Of a stretch of DNA of 64,000 nt, positions 35,114 through 43,450 are shown piece by piece. The number at the start of each line of letters is the position of its first letter. Positions within the stretch are counted from its first letter, which is position 1. The notes under the pieces are model-generated. The model had not been told where the DNA came from. It saw nothing but the letters and a program-made list of their open reading frames with translations, and searched no databases. Source of the DNA: an uncultured Mycoplasmatota bacterium. Lineage in GTDB: Bacteria; Bacillota_I; Bacilli_A; RF39; UBA660. Both the position numbers and the translations under genes were made by a program. The stretch is from contig CAMJBC010000005.1 in the NCBI GenBank assembly GCA_946403755.1, positions 62,001 through 126,000 on the forward strand, read 5' to 3'.

Positions 35114-36904
35114 TTAGAATCCTCCTCCAGAACCAAATGATTCTAATTCTTGTTGTGTTGCAATTATGTTAATACGCATTCTTCTACTACCGCAAACAAA
35201 TAATGCTTGTCCTTGACTATATCTCTTAATAGAATCTTTTTCTTGATCATTTAAATCTACTAATTTAGATAAATCATCAACTGCTTGTTTCTTTAATCCC
35301 ATTACTAAGTAATAAGATGCATTATCAAATATTGCTTTACCATGTATTAATACATTTGGAGCAGCAAAGTCTGTTGGTTGTTGAGTAATAATAATTGTAC
35401 CTGTATTATACTTACGACTACGTCTTTGAATTCTAGCTAAGAATTCAGCACCTAAGTTATTTTGATCAGCAAGTAACATATGTGCCTCATCAACCATTAA
35501 TACTGTATTAACTTCTCTATCTAATGTTAATCCCCATGCATACTTTAAAATGTTGAAGAATAATGCATTTCTGATATTGCTATCAGCATTCATTAATTCT
35601 CTAATATTAAATACAACAAAGTCTGCATCAGAATCAATAGTAGTTTTTCCAGTAAAATAATATCTTAATTCTTTAACTAAAGGTCTGATCTTTAATTCTA
35701 ATCTTTCCATGATATCTCTTTCATGAGTATGTTCAGTCATAGATAAAAGTCTTCCTCTTATTGTTGCATAAACATCATCAAATGTTGGATAATCATGAGC
35801 TACTATTTTAGAAAAATCAGTATTGTAATCTATTTTATATCTTCTATATGTATCTTGTACTACTTCACTAAATAGTGTAAGAACATCTTCTTCAATATCA
35901 GGACTATAATATTTCATAAATGCTTTTAATGTTTGAAGAGTTCTTGTAAGTACAGCATAACCCATACCTTCAGCCATTTCCTCTTCATCAGCATCTAGAA
36001 CTACTTCTAGTGGGTTAATCATACCAAATTCTCCACCACGTCCTAAATCAATGAAATCTCCACCATATAGTTTAGTCATTTCTTCTAGCTCACCTTCTGG
36101 GTCTATTGCTACAATCTTATGACCATTTCTAATATTACTTCTAAGTAATATTTTAGCTGCTGTAGATTTACCACTACCAGATGTACCTAAGATAATCATA
36201 TTAGCATTATTTCTATTGAATTCTTTCTTAGTTTGATATAAGAATTGATTAAATAGAATAACACCACCAGAATAATCTACACCAAGTAAACAAGATAATC
36301 CTGGATCCTTAATACTATCAAATACAAAAGGATACATAGCAGCTATTGTAACAGATGGAATTGGTGTTCCAATTCTTTCTTCTACATCTGTTTTTTCATA
36401 TATAGGTAACATACTCTTCCAAATCTTTTCTTGTTCAAATGTAAGAGTAATACCCTTCATTCCCATAGCATCTAAATAGTTCTTAACTTGAATTTTTTTA
36501 TTTTCTAATTCTGTAGCAGAATCAGCACTAACTAATAAATGCATTTGGAAATCAAATATTCTAGCTTGTGTTGCTGTAAGCATAGTAATAAATTCTTCTA
36601 TACTTTCATAATCTTGTCTAATTTGTTCTTGCACTGTTCTATCATGTTCATCAGCATATCTTTGCTTCATATCTGCAATTTCTTTATTAAGCATTTTAGA
36701 TAAAACAGAAAATGCAATTGGAATATGCTTAATACATACTTTTATTCCAGATAACTGAGTTATATTAGCAAGGTAGCCTTCATTTATTGTTTTTGGATAA
36801 CTAATAATAGTAAGTATTGTACAATGCTTATTACTAATAACTAATCCATCTTTTTTAGTTTGCCAACCCTTTGGGGCTATTTGACTTTTAAAACTTATAC
36901 TCAT
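35114..36904 (-). CDS. VirB4-family T4SS ATPase, main part
   Basis: A 596-residue protein with Walker A LGTSGSGKSTA (about 237-247), AIDPEGELEEM, Walker B TVLMVDEAHMLLA (near 470) and TGTIIITQQPTDF. It powers T4SS assembly and transport at the membrane. The N-terminus (SQIAPKGWQTKKDGLVISN) corresponds to the second part of the usual VirB4 N-terminal region; the first part seems to be on the preceding gene, which overlaps by ATGA. Confidence 0.93.
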   Translation of the reverse strand: MSISFKSQIAPKGWQTKKDGLVISNKHCTILTIISYPKTINEGYLANITQLSGIKVCIKHIPIAFSVLSKMLNKEIADMKQRYADEHDRTVQEQIRQDYESIEEFITMLTATQARIFDFQMHLLVSADSATELENKKIQVKNYLDAMGMKGITLTFEQEKIWKSMLPIYEKTDVEERIGTPIPSVTIAAMYPFVFDSIKDPGLSCLLGVDYSGGVILFNQFLYQTKKEFNRNNANMIILGTSGSGKSTAAKILLRSNIRNGHKIVAIDPEGELEEMTKLYGGDFIDLGRGGEFGMINPLEVVLDADEEEMAEGMGYAVLTRTLQTLKAFMKYYSPDIEEDVLTLFSEVVQDTYRRYKIDYNTDFSKIVAHDYPTFDDVYATIRGRLLSMTEHTHERDIMERLELKIRPLVKELRYYFTGKTTIDSDADFVVFNIRELMNADSNIRNALFFNILKYAWGLTLDREVNTVLMVDEAHMLLADQNNLGAEFLARIQRRSRKYNTGTIIITQQPTDFAAPNVLIHGKAIFDNASYYLVMGLKKQAVDDLSKLVDLNDQEKDSIKRYSQGQALFVCGSRRMRINIIATQQELESFGSGGGF

Positions 36905-37467
36905 AGGTTACTCATCACCGTCCCAAACTTAGTTGTATCTCCACCATTCATAAATCCATCTAATAGAACTCTTAAATCATCATTACTAACTTGAGATGAT
37001 TGAAGTCCAGCATTAGCTAAACCTGATACTAAATTTTGAATTCTCTTTTGGATTATTTCAGGTCTCTTATCTCTAAATAATATAAAATATTCAGTATCTG
37101 TAACATTAACATCTTTACTCATAAATAAATTAGCTTTTTCAATATCTTCTCTAACAAGTTTTTTAATTGCTTGAGCTCCTACTGTATTATAAAGTAATTT
37201 TAATTGAGCTAAATATACATTAATATCTACAGGTCTATCAGAAACTATTAACCAGAAAGGATAATCTAGTGTGTTATAAAAGTTTCTTAAGTTAAATATT
37301 GCATTGCTTTGAGAATCATAATCAAGAATGAAAATATTTCTTGGTCTAACTTTTACACCAGTTACTCTAAATCCATTATCTAAAATTATTTCTCCATTTT
37401 GAATTCCTCTAATTGGAACCCATTTTTCAGAATAATTATTTCCTGTCCCCGAACTCACGATAAGCAC
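36901..37467 (-). CDS. VirB4 N-terminal-like protein (split VirB4)
   Basis: A 188-residue soluble protein containing WVPIRGIQNGEIILDNGFRV (16-35), the pattern seen at the very N-terminus of Gram-positive VirB4/TrsE proteins, followed by an RPRNIFILDYDSQSN-type segment. It ends by ATGA overlap with the VirB4 ATPase. I read the pair as a fissioned VirB4. The start is a GTG at 37467 with GAGAGG 5 bases upstream, inside the end of the PrgI-like gene. Confidence 0.65.
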   Translation of the reverse strand: MLIVSSGTGNNYSEKWVPIRGIQNGEIILDNGFRVTGVKVRPRNIFILDYDSQSNAIFNLRNFYNTLDYPFWLIVSDRPVDINVYLAQLKLLYNTVGAQAIKKLVREDIEKANLFMSKDVNVTDTEYFILFRDKRPEIIQKRIQNLVSGLANAGLQSSQVSNDDLRVLLDGFMNGGDTTKFGTVMSNL

Positions 37468-37753
37468 ACCATCCTCTCCATTTATATTCTTTTTGTGATT
37501 GAACGTATGTTATAAATTCAATAATGTAAGTTATTACATTATGATAAAAAGGTATAGGTAATACTAATAATACTGATATTGCTAAAGGCAACAGTTTAAT
37601 TACTATTATCCCTACTTCATCACCACTAATAGCAAACATAAGTATTAATGAAATAGATATTCCTATACCAAGAATCCATAAATCAGATCCTTTGAACATA
37701 CCCATTATTAATAAACTCTTTTTGCTATTAGCAGGTATTAAATAATCGTCCAT
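37436..37753 (-). CDS. PrgI/VirB3-like membrane protein
   Basis: A 105-residue protein starting DDYLIPANSKKS, with two or three adjacent hydrophobic segments (GSDLWILGIGISISLILMF and IKLLPLAISVLLVLPIPF) and a C-terminal SQKEYKWRGWC. Size, topology and position directly before VirB4 match the PrgI family, which takes the VirB3 place in Firmicutes T4SS. It overlaps the next gene by 32 bases. Confidence 0.8.
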   Translation of the reverse strand: MDDYLIPANSKKSLLIMGMFKGSDLWILGIGISISLILMFAISGDEVGIIVIKLLPLAISVLLVLPIPFYHNVITYIIEFITYVQSQKEYKWRGWCAYREFGDRK

Positions 37754-37773
37754 ATTCTTTTCCCCTTTCTATT

Positions 37774-39801
37774 TTAACTTTTATCTTTTTTGTTATGAGT
37801 TGCTCTATATCTAAGTGAATCTTTAAATCTATCTCTTTTAGCTCTACGCTCATCAGCCATTTTAGCAAGGTCTTTTTGAAGTGTCTCTGAACTATTTTTA
37901 ACATCTGTACCGTTAATAGTTTCAGTAGAACCAAGGCTTCTTGCTTTTCTATTAATACTAGCACGAGCTTGTGCAGCCTCTGCAGTTTCTGGAGCAGCAT
38001 TTCTTCTGTTCTCCCACATATCACTTGCAGCTTTATTAGACGCATTAATAATTTCTTGTCTTTCAGCTAACAATGATGATAATTCAACTTTTGATTCTGT
38101 ACCATCTGAACCTTTACGCATAATAAATCCTGTTTCTCTTGCTCGATCTATTTCAGATTCAACTTGTTGATATGCTTCATTATGAGCCAAAGCTGATTGT
38201 ATAAATGAACCCTTATCGCTGCCATATTTGATTCCTTTAATTGAATCTTTAAATCCAGTATAACTTTCACTATTTGCTCCAACATAATCATCTTTGATTG
38301 CGTCAGCACGCAACTTAGTATATGCAGATATATCTTTATCTAAAGAATCATATTTTTCTATTTCTCTATCATATCTTGCAGCTTCAACATCTATACCACT
38401 TTGGAATGGTCTCATTGCTTTACCAAGCATCCATGTTCCAGCTCCAACAGTAGCAACATCAACAACTCTGTCTCTTGTGTTCTTTCTTGCTTCTGAAGCA
38501 GCTTTTAATTTATCTGCTATTGTATTTCCTTTAAATGCAGATGCAAAACCTGTTGCAGCACCAGTTAATCCACCTATCACAGATCCACTAACACTTCTTG
38601 ATGCTATTCCAGCAGTTAAACCACCAATTCCACCAGCTAATCCTAAAGCAGGAGCTCCAAGTACTGTTGTTAGGAATTTTCCAAATCCTTTGTCTGGATC
38701 TTCTCCTAAATGAGTAGTAAATAGTTTATCTAACATTTTAGGTATATCGCCAGCAAATTTATAACCAGCTACTATACAAATGATTATTATCCATAATGCA
38801 TATCCATTTGCAGAAGCATCACTTATAAGTGTATCTACTTGTGTAAATATTTTAGAAACAAAGACTGTTACTAATAATACAGCGGTTATTCTTGTAAATG
38901 CGCTTAAGAATACCGAAATATACATTTTATAAAACTCTGTAAATGTTTTAGATTTAACACCTTCGTCACTAGCAACAGTAATTATTGCTATTGGTGCTAC
39001 AAGTTGTAATAACATAAGTTTAAACATACGAGTACCAATTTCTACTGATGCTTTAACTACACTATATACCATGTATAAACCTAAAAGTAATGCAATTCCT
39101 GGATGGCCATCTACTGATACATCTAGTTTTTTAGTTATATTATTAAATTTTTTAAGATTATAATTTGAAGTTGTTGAACCATCACTTATTGTTTGAATAA
39201 GATGAGTACATTGTAAACCTGTTTTATCTTTATCTGGGAATGTAGCACATAATGCATTAAATGCTATATTATTTCCAAGACTTTCAACATTCTTAAATGA
39301 TGTTGCATTATTATTAGTTCCGAAGAATAATCTAAATATTAAACCTTCATCAGCATCATTTGTTACATTAGCTATTTGTGCTAATGTTGTATATTTATAA
39401 CTATCAGGTTTTCCTATAATCATCATACTAAGTTCATTAAATACTGAGAATACAAAGTTATATGATACTAACATTGCCGCACAAATAAGAATATTTAACA
39501 AGAATTTTTTACTTCCTTTTGCAGCTTTATCAGGATCAAGCATATATTGAATTAATGCTACCCCAACTTTAAATATAATAAATACTATAATTAATGCTTT
39601 TAATCTATCAACTAATGATACAGCAATATCATAAATAACATTTAAATTTAATTGGCACATAATCATAAATAATGTGAATGATGTTTGTACTAATCTATAA
39701 ACCCCTCTATCTATCCAAACCAAAAGCCCATCAAAAATTGAGCCAATTGGTGTTGACGCTAAAATTTTAACAAAACTAGTTATCAAAGTTGAAAATAACA
39801 T
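37774..39801 (-). CDS. VirB6/TrbL-like polytopic T4SS protein
   Basis: A 675-residue protein with about six to eight membrane segments in residues 1-400, a Gly/Ala-rich stretch (LGAPALGLAGGIGGLTAGI) and a long charged soluble C-terminus (about 430-675) rich in Arg, Ala and Glu. The pattern fits the VirB6/TrbL channel protein of Gram-positive T4SS. The start is set at the ATG at 39801 (GGAG 9 bases upstream); the promoter at 39826-39855 makes longer starts unlikely. First gene of the T4SS-like unit. Confidence 0.8.
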   Translation of the reverse strand: MLFSTLITSFVKILASTPIGSIFDGLLVWIDRGVYRLVQTSFTLFMIMCQLNLNVIYDIAVSLVDRLKALIIVFIIFKVGVALIQYMLDPDKAAKGSKKFLLNILICAAMLVSYNFVFSVFNELSMMIIGKPDSYKYTTLAQIANVTNDADEGLIFRLFFGTNNNATSFKNVESLGNNIAFNALCATFPDKDKTGLQCTHLIQTISDGSTTSNYNLKKFNNITKKLDVSVDGHPGIALLLGLYMVYSVVKASVEIGTRMFKLMLLQLVAPIAIITVASDEGVKSKTFTEFYKMYISVFLSAFTRITAVLLVTVFVSKIFTQVDTLISDASANGYALWIIIICIVAGYKFAGDIPKMLDKLFTTHLGEDPDKGFGKFLTTVLGAPALGLAGGIGGLTAGIASRSVSGSVIGGLTGAATGFASAFKGNTIADKLKAASEARKNTRDRVVDVATVGAGTWMLGKAMRPFQSGIDVEAARYDREIEKYDSLDKDISAYTKLRADAIKDDYVGANSESYTGFKDSIKGIKYGSDKGSFIQSALAHNEAYQQVESEIDRARETGFIMRKGSDGTESKVELSSLLAERQEIINASNKAASDMWENRRNAAPETAEAAQARASINRKARSLGSTETINGTDVKNSSETLQKDLAKMADERRAKRDRFKDSLRYRATHNKKDKS

Positions 39802-39825
39802 ACTCTTCAGCTCCATTTCATACCT

Positions 39826-39855
39826 ATTATAAATTATATCATAAAAAAGTATCAA
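39826..39855 (-). promoter_or_regulatory. Promoter of T4SS-like locus
   Basis: On the minus strand TTGATA (39850-39855), an 18-base spacer and TATAAT (39826-39831). The -35 is embedded in the second arm of the upstream terminator hairpin. Predicted transcription start is around 39819. Confidence 0.65.
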
Positions 39856-39883
39856 ATAAAATACTATATTTGATACTTTTTTT
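39843..39883 (-). terminator. Terminator of small-gene pair, overlapping T4SS promoter
   Basis: A 16-bp stem (AAAAAAGTATCAAATA/TATTTGATACTTTTTT) with an 8-base loop. The symmetric A/T flanks make it potentially bidirectional. Confidence 0.85.
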
Positions 39884-39892
39884 AATTAATTT

Positions 39893-40138
39893 CTAGGAAA
39901 ATTGAGATAAATCCTCTTCATTATCTAAAAATATTTTGTTAATAACATAATCAAATTCTTTTTCATCGTTTATTTGACCAAAACTACCATCTTCTAATAC
40001 TTTAACAAGAGATATATCATCTTCAAATTCATTGTTATTTATTAGATATAAAAATGTATTTTCATTATAATTTACAACATCCAAAACCAAATATTCCCCT
40101 TCTTTAAAACTAATTATTTGATATGGAGAGTATTTCAT
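39893..40138 (-). CDS. Small protein, unknown
   Basis: Eighty-one acidic residues with a strand-like opening FKEGEYLVLDVVNY and FLYLINN, similar in pattern to the 75-residue T7SS-locus protein at 9451-9678. It overlaps the next gene by ATGA. Ends in TAG just before the terminator. Confidence 0.5.
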   Translation of the reverse strand: MKYSPYQIISFKEGEYLVLDVVNYNENTFLYLINNNEFEDDISLVKVLEDGSFGQINDEKEFDYVINKIFLDNEEDLSQFS

Positions 40139-40407
40139 AATCTAACACCCCTATCACCAACAATTATTTTAGAATTACTAATCATTTTATCAACTATTTC
40201 AGAATAATTTTCTCCTACTTCACTTTTTGCTTTAGAATAATAACCTCTAGCATACATTACATCAAAAATAAATAATGCTCCTTTAGTTCTTTTTTCCTCA
40301 TTCACTTCACCATCAACTACTTTTAATGGGTGGCCAAAAGTTCTTTCATTATTTCTTGCTTCGTCTAATATTTTTTTATTTGTACCATCTATAAATTTAT
40401 CTTTCAT
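40135..40407 (-). CDS. Hypothetical protein (90 residues)
   Basis: Not recognised. A soluble, charged protein (KGALFIFDVMYARGYYSKAK; ends IIVGDRGVRL). AGGAG lies 10 bases before the ATG. Coupled by ATGA to the 81-residue gene. Together they form a two-gene unit between yebC and the T4SS-like locus. Confidence 0.5.
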   Translation of the reverse strand: MKDKFIDGTNKKILDEARNNERTFGHPLKVVDGEVNEEKRTKGALFIFDVMYARGYYSKAKSEVGENYSEIVDKMISNSKIIVGDRGVRL

Positions 40408-40451
40408 ACGTATATACTCCTAATAATATATTATCATAAAAGATTAAAAAA

Positions 40452-40473
40452 GTAGAGTTTTTTATAACTCTAC
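40452..40473 (-). terminator. Terminator of recG-yebC unit
   Basis: Stem GTAGAGTT/AACTCTAC with a 6-base loop holding the yebC stop codon, then T6 on the minus strand. Confidence 0.85.
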
Positions 40474-41175
40474 ATTATGGTAAACATTACTTACATCATC
40501 TATTTCATCTAGCATATCAAGTAATCTTTCAAATTTTTCTTTTTCTTCAGGTGTTAAAGTAACTGTATCTTTTGGATAATATGATATTTCATCTATTTCA
40601 AATGTAATACCAGGAAATGCATCTTCTAATGCTTTTTTAGCATTATTTAAATCAGCAACTTCAGTATATACAACAATCATATCATCTTCAGCTTCAATAT
40701 CATTAGCATCAACATCAGCATTAATTAAAGCTTCCATTACTTCGTCTTCGCTGTGTCCTTTAATACCTACAGCACCTAAATGTTCATACATAAAACTAAC
40801 AGCATTTTGGCCAGCTATTTTAGCTCCACATTTATTAAACACAGTTTTAACATATGTAACAGTTCTATTAGGATTATCAGTTAAACATTTAACTATTAAG
40901 TTACTACCACCTTGTGCAAATGCTTCATATTCAACTACATCATAGTTTTCAACTTCACCCTTTTTAGCCTTATCAATATTTCTATTAATAACATCAGATG
41001 GTACTTGTTCTCTTTTAGCTTTTTCAATAACTCTTCTTAAGACATCATTACTAGCAGGATCCGGGTTAGACTTAGCAGCTTTCATAATTTCTTTTGCATA
41101 AATTGAATATAATTTTGATTTTTTTGCTGCAGTAGCAGCCATAGCTTTTGCTCTTACTTCATGTGCTCTTCCCAT
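40462..41175 (-). CDS. yebC: YebC/PmpR family protein
   Basis: A 237-residue YebC-type protein: GRAHEVRAKAMAATAAKKSK at the N-terminus, NPDPASNDVLRRVIEKAKRE, VPSDVINRNIDKAKKGE, YEAFAQGGSNLIVKCLTDNP. Once described as a transcriptional regulator, the family is now also tied to translation of proline-rich motifs. A strong AAGGAGG site precedes the ATG. It follows recG by 18 bases, probably as one unit. Confidence 0.95.
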   Translation of the reverse strand: MGRAHEVRAKAMAATAAKKSKLYSIYAKEIMKAAKSNPDPASNDVLRRVIEKAKREQVPSDVINRNIDKAKKGEVENYDVVEYEAFAQGGSNLIVKCLTDNPNRTVTYVKTVFNKCGAKIAGQNAVSFMYEHLGAVGIKGHSEDEVMEALINADVDANDIEAEDDMIVVYTEVADLNNAKKALEDAFPGITFEIDEISYYPKDTVTLTPEEKEKFERLLDMLDEIDDVSNVYHNVEL

Positions 41176-41193
41176 AAAATTTCCTCCTTAAAT

Positions 41194-43191
41194 TTAATCT
41201 AAATTCATTAATTCCTCTACTATTTTAGCATATTCTTTATAATTTGCAAAATTATTATTTTTATTACTCTCTAAAAATTCTTTAGAATCAGCTTTAGCTT
41301 GAAGAAGTATCTTCATATCTTTATGTAAATTAGATACTTTAAATTCCATATCTCCACTTTGTTTTACTCCAAATAAATCTCCTTCTCCACGCATTTCATA
41401 ATCTTTTTCTGTTATATAAAATCCATCATTAGATTCTGTTAAAACTTTTAATCTTTCATTCTTTTCACTACCAATTAATACACATGTAGAATCAAATTCA
41501 TTTCTACCAACTCTACCACGTAATTGATGTAATGTTGCTAAACCAAATCTCTCAGCATCATATATAACCATTAAAGTAGCATTTTTTACATCTATTCCTA
41601 CTTCAATAACAGTAGTAGATATTAATATATCTAACTTACCATCTTTATATTCATTCATTACTTTATCTTTATCAGGTTTAGATAATTTACCATGCATTAT
41701 TCCACACTTAACACTACCCTTAAAATAAAGTTCTATATTTCTTTTAATTTCATTAACAGTTGTTAAATCAATTACATCACTTTCTTCTATTAATGGTGAA
41801 ACTATATAAACTTGATGTCCATTATCTATTTCTTGTTTCATAAGTTCATATACACTTATTAATTCTTTATCACTTTTAATAATAGTTTTTATTTCTTTTC
41901 TACCAGCAGGTTTAGTTTTAATATTTGTTATATCCATATCACCATAAATAGTTAATGCAAATGTTCTTGGTATTGGTGTAGCACTCATATATAATGTGTC
42001 TGGAAGTAATCCTTTATTTTTTAAGCTTGCTCTTTGATTAACACCAAATCTATGTTGTTCATCAGTAATAACAAGTCCAAGATTTTTAAATACAACATTT
42101 TCACTTATTAAAGCATGAGTTCCAATTATAAAATCTATTTTACCTGTTTTTAACTTTTCAACAACCTCATCTTTTTCTTTCTTTTTCATGCTACCAATTA
42201 ATAGATCTACTTTCATATTAGTTGATTCAAGTATTTGTTTAATAGTTCCAAAATGTTGAACAGCTAATACTTCAGTTGGTGCCATTAAAGCAGTTTGATG
42301 TTTTGATAAAAAGTTTATATATGCTGCAATTACAGATACAATTGTTTTACCACTACCAACATCACCTTGTAGCATTCTATTCATTCTTCTACTAGAAGTC
42401 ATATCTTTGTATATTTCTTCAACTGCACTATTTTGATCGGCTGTTAACTCAAATGGTAAACTTCTAATAAAATCATTTATATCTTCTGGATCTATATTTC
42501 TAATATATCCAGATTTATTTTCTTTATTTAATTCTTTCATATAGTTAATCTTAAACATAAATTCAAATAATTCTTCATATTTTAATTTAACTAATGCTTT
42601 TTTAACTTCATCTTCACTCTTAGGATTATGTATCATATTAACCGCATCACGTTTAGATATAAATCCATATTTTTCATTTAAATATTCTGGTATATAATCT
42701 ACATAATTATCATATGTTAATAATGCTTCACTTATATACTTTCTTAAAGATTTACCAGTTAATCCATTTGTTAAATGATATACACTTTCTATAGATCCAC
42801 TTTCTAATCTTTCAAATTTAATATCTGAAGCAACAACAGTATTCTTCTTTAAATCATATTTTCCTATAACAGTTATTACACTACCAGGTTTAATATTATT
42901 TTTTAAAAATACTCTATTAAATATAACAACAGCAATCATTTTTTTATTAGACATCGCTCTAAAAGTTAATGATGACATATTTGCTCTAAATCTACGAGCT
43001 AAGGGAACTGAATCAACAATACATTCTATTGTGACATGATCCCCATCTTTTGCTTCTTTAATATCATTTAGTACTATTACATCATGTCTATAGGGATAAT
43101 AAGCAACTAAATCATCTATATTATTTATTCCAATATTACTTAAATACTCTAATGATTTTGGTCCAAGGCCTTTTATTTTTGATAATTCCAT
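41194..43191 (-). CDS. recG: ATP-dependent DNA helicase RecG
   Basis: A 665-residue RecG: an N-terminal helix-hairpin and wedge/OB domain (GLGPKSLEYLSNIGI, then a GDHVTIECIV-type OB start), helicase motif I QGDVGSGKT (near 277), motif II DEQHRFGV (near 376), YMSATPIPRT and the motif VI region HQLRGRVGRNEFDS. It remodels stalled forks and branched DNA. Slightly shorter than Bacillus RecG but with all motifs. GGGAGG lies just before the ATG. Confidence 0.96.
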   Translation of the reverse strand: MELSKIKGLGPKSLEYLSNIGINNIDDLVAYYPYRHDVIVLNDIKEAKDGDHVTIECIVDSVPLARRFRANMSSLTFRAMSNKKMIAVVIFNRVFLKNNIKPGSVITVIGKYDLKKNTVVASDIKFERLESGSIESVYHLTNGLTGKSLRKYISEALLTYDNYVDYIPEYLNEKYGFISKRDAVNMIHNPKSEDEVKKALVKLKYEELFEFMFKINYMKELNKENKSGYIRNIDPEDINDFIRSLPFELTADQNSAVEEIYKDMTSSRRMNRMLQGDVGSGKTIVSVIAAYINFLSKHQTALMAPTEVLAVQHFGTIKQILESTNMKVDLLIGSMKKKEKDEVVEKLKTGKIDFIIGTHALISENVVFKNLGLVITDEQHRFGVNQRASLKNKGLLPDTLYMSATPIPRTFALTIYGDMDITNIKTKPAGRKEIKTIIKSDKELISVYELMKQEIDNGHQVYIVSPLIEESDVIDLTTVNEIKRNIELYFKGSVKCGIMHGKLSKPDKDKVMNEYKDGKLDILISTTVIEVGIDVKNATLMVIYDAERFGLATLHQLRGRVGRNEFDSTCVLIGSEKNERLKVLTESNDGFYITEKDYEMRGEGDLFGVKQSGDMEFKVSNLHKDMKILLQAKADSKEFLESNKNNNFANYKEYAKIVEELMNLD

Positions 43192-43281
43192 CTCTTACCT
43201 CCCAGCACAAATATGCAATATTATATCACATTTTATTCATTTTACAAAGATAAAAAATAATATTTTTTTTGCTAAAAATGC

Positions 43282-43309
43282 TTGACAAAACAACTTTTTG
43301 TGATAGTAT
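43282..43309 (+). promoter_or_regulatory. Plus-strand promoter of candidate small RNA
   Basis: A perfect TTGACA (43282-43287), a 16-base spacer and TAGTAT (43304-43309). It lies in the recG upstream region but points away from recG, and no plus-strand gene follows. Confidence 0.6.
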
Positions 43310-43314
43310 ATAGA

Positions 43315-43450
43315 CTTACCAATTCACTTTTAGGCGAATTGGTGCTAGTATCACACTAGCCAACCCCTTTTTATTCTTTTTTCCGGACTGTCCATCAGGG
43401 GGTGGCAGTCCTATTTTATTGAAATTAAAAAGTGCATTAAGCACTTTTTT
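43315..43450 (+). ncRNA. Candidate structured small RNA, family unknown
   Basis: A non-coding stretch with three strong hairpins and a terminator. P1: CCAATTC/GAATTGG with loop ACTTTTAGGC. P2: GCTAGT/ACTAGC with loop ATCAC. P3: GGACTG-(bulged T)-CCATC, loop AGGG, GGTGG-CAGTCC. The GAATTGG arm can also pair with CCAA just after P2, so two folds compete. It is much more GC-rich than the genes around it. I tested it by eye against SRP RNA, 6S, T-box and common riboswitch cores and found no match. It ends at the shared terminator at 43427-43449. Confidence 0.55.
43427..43449. terminator. Bidirectional terminator (small RNA and radical SAM gene)
   Basis: A 9-bp stem AAAAAGTGC/GCACTTTTT with loop ATTAA. 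T-runs on both strands. The minus-strand gene stop codon is in the loop. Confidence 0.85.

Noticed and set aside
38294-38713. Plus-strand open frame of 139 codons
   Set aside because: Antisense to the VirB6-like gene's Ala/Gly-rich and Arg-rich part; no ribosome site and no family pattern.
43385-43415. T-box-like sequence (GGGGGTGGCAG)
   Set aside because: It lacks the T-box core AGGGTGGNACCGCG, and there is no plus-strand aminoacylation or amino acid gene after it.
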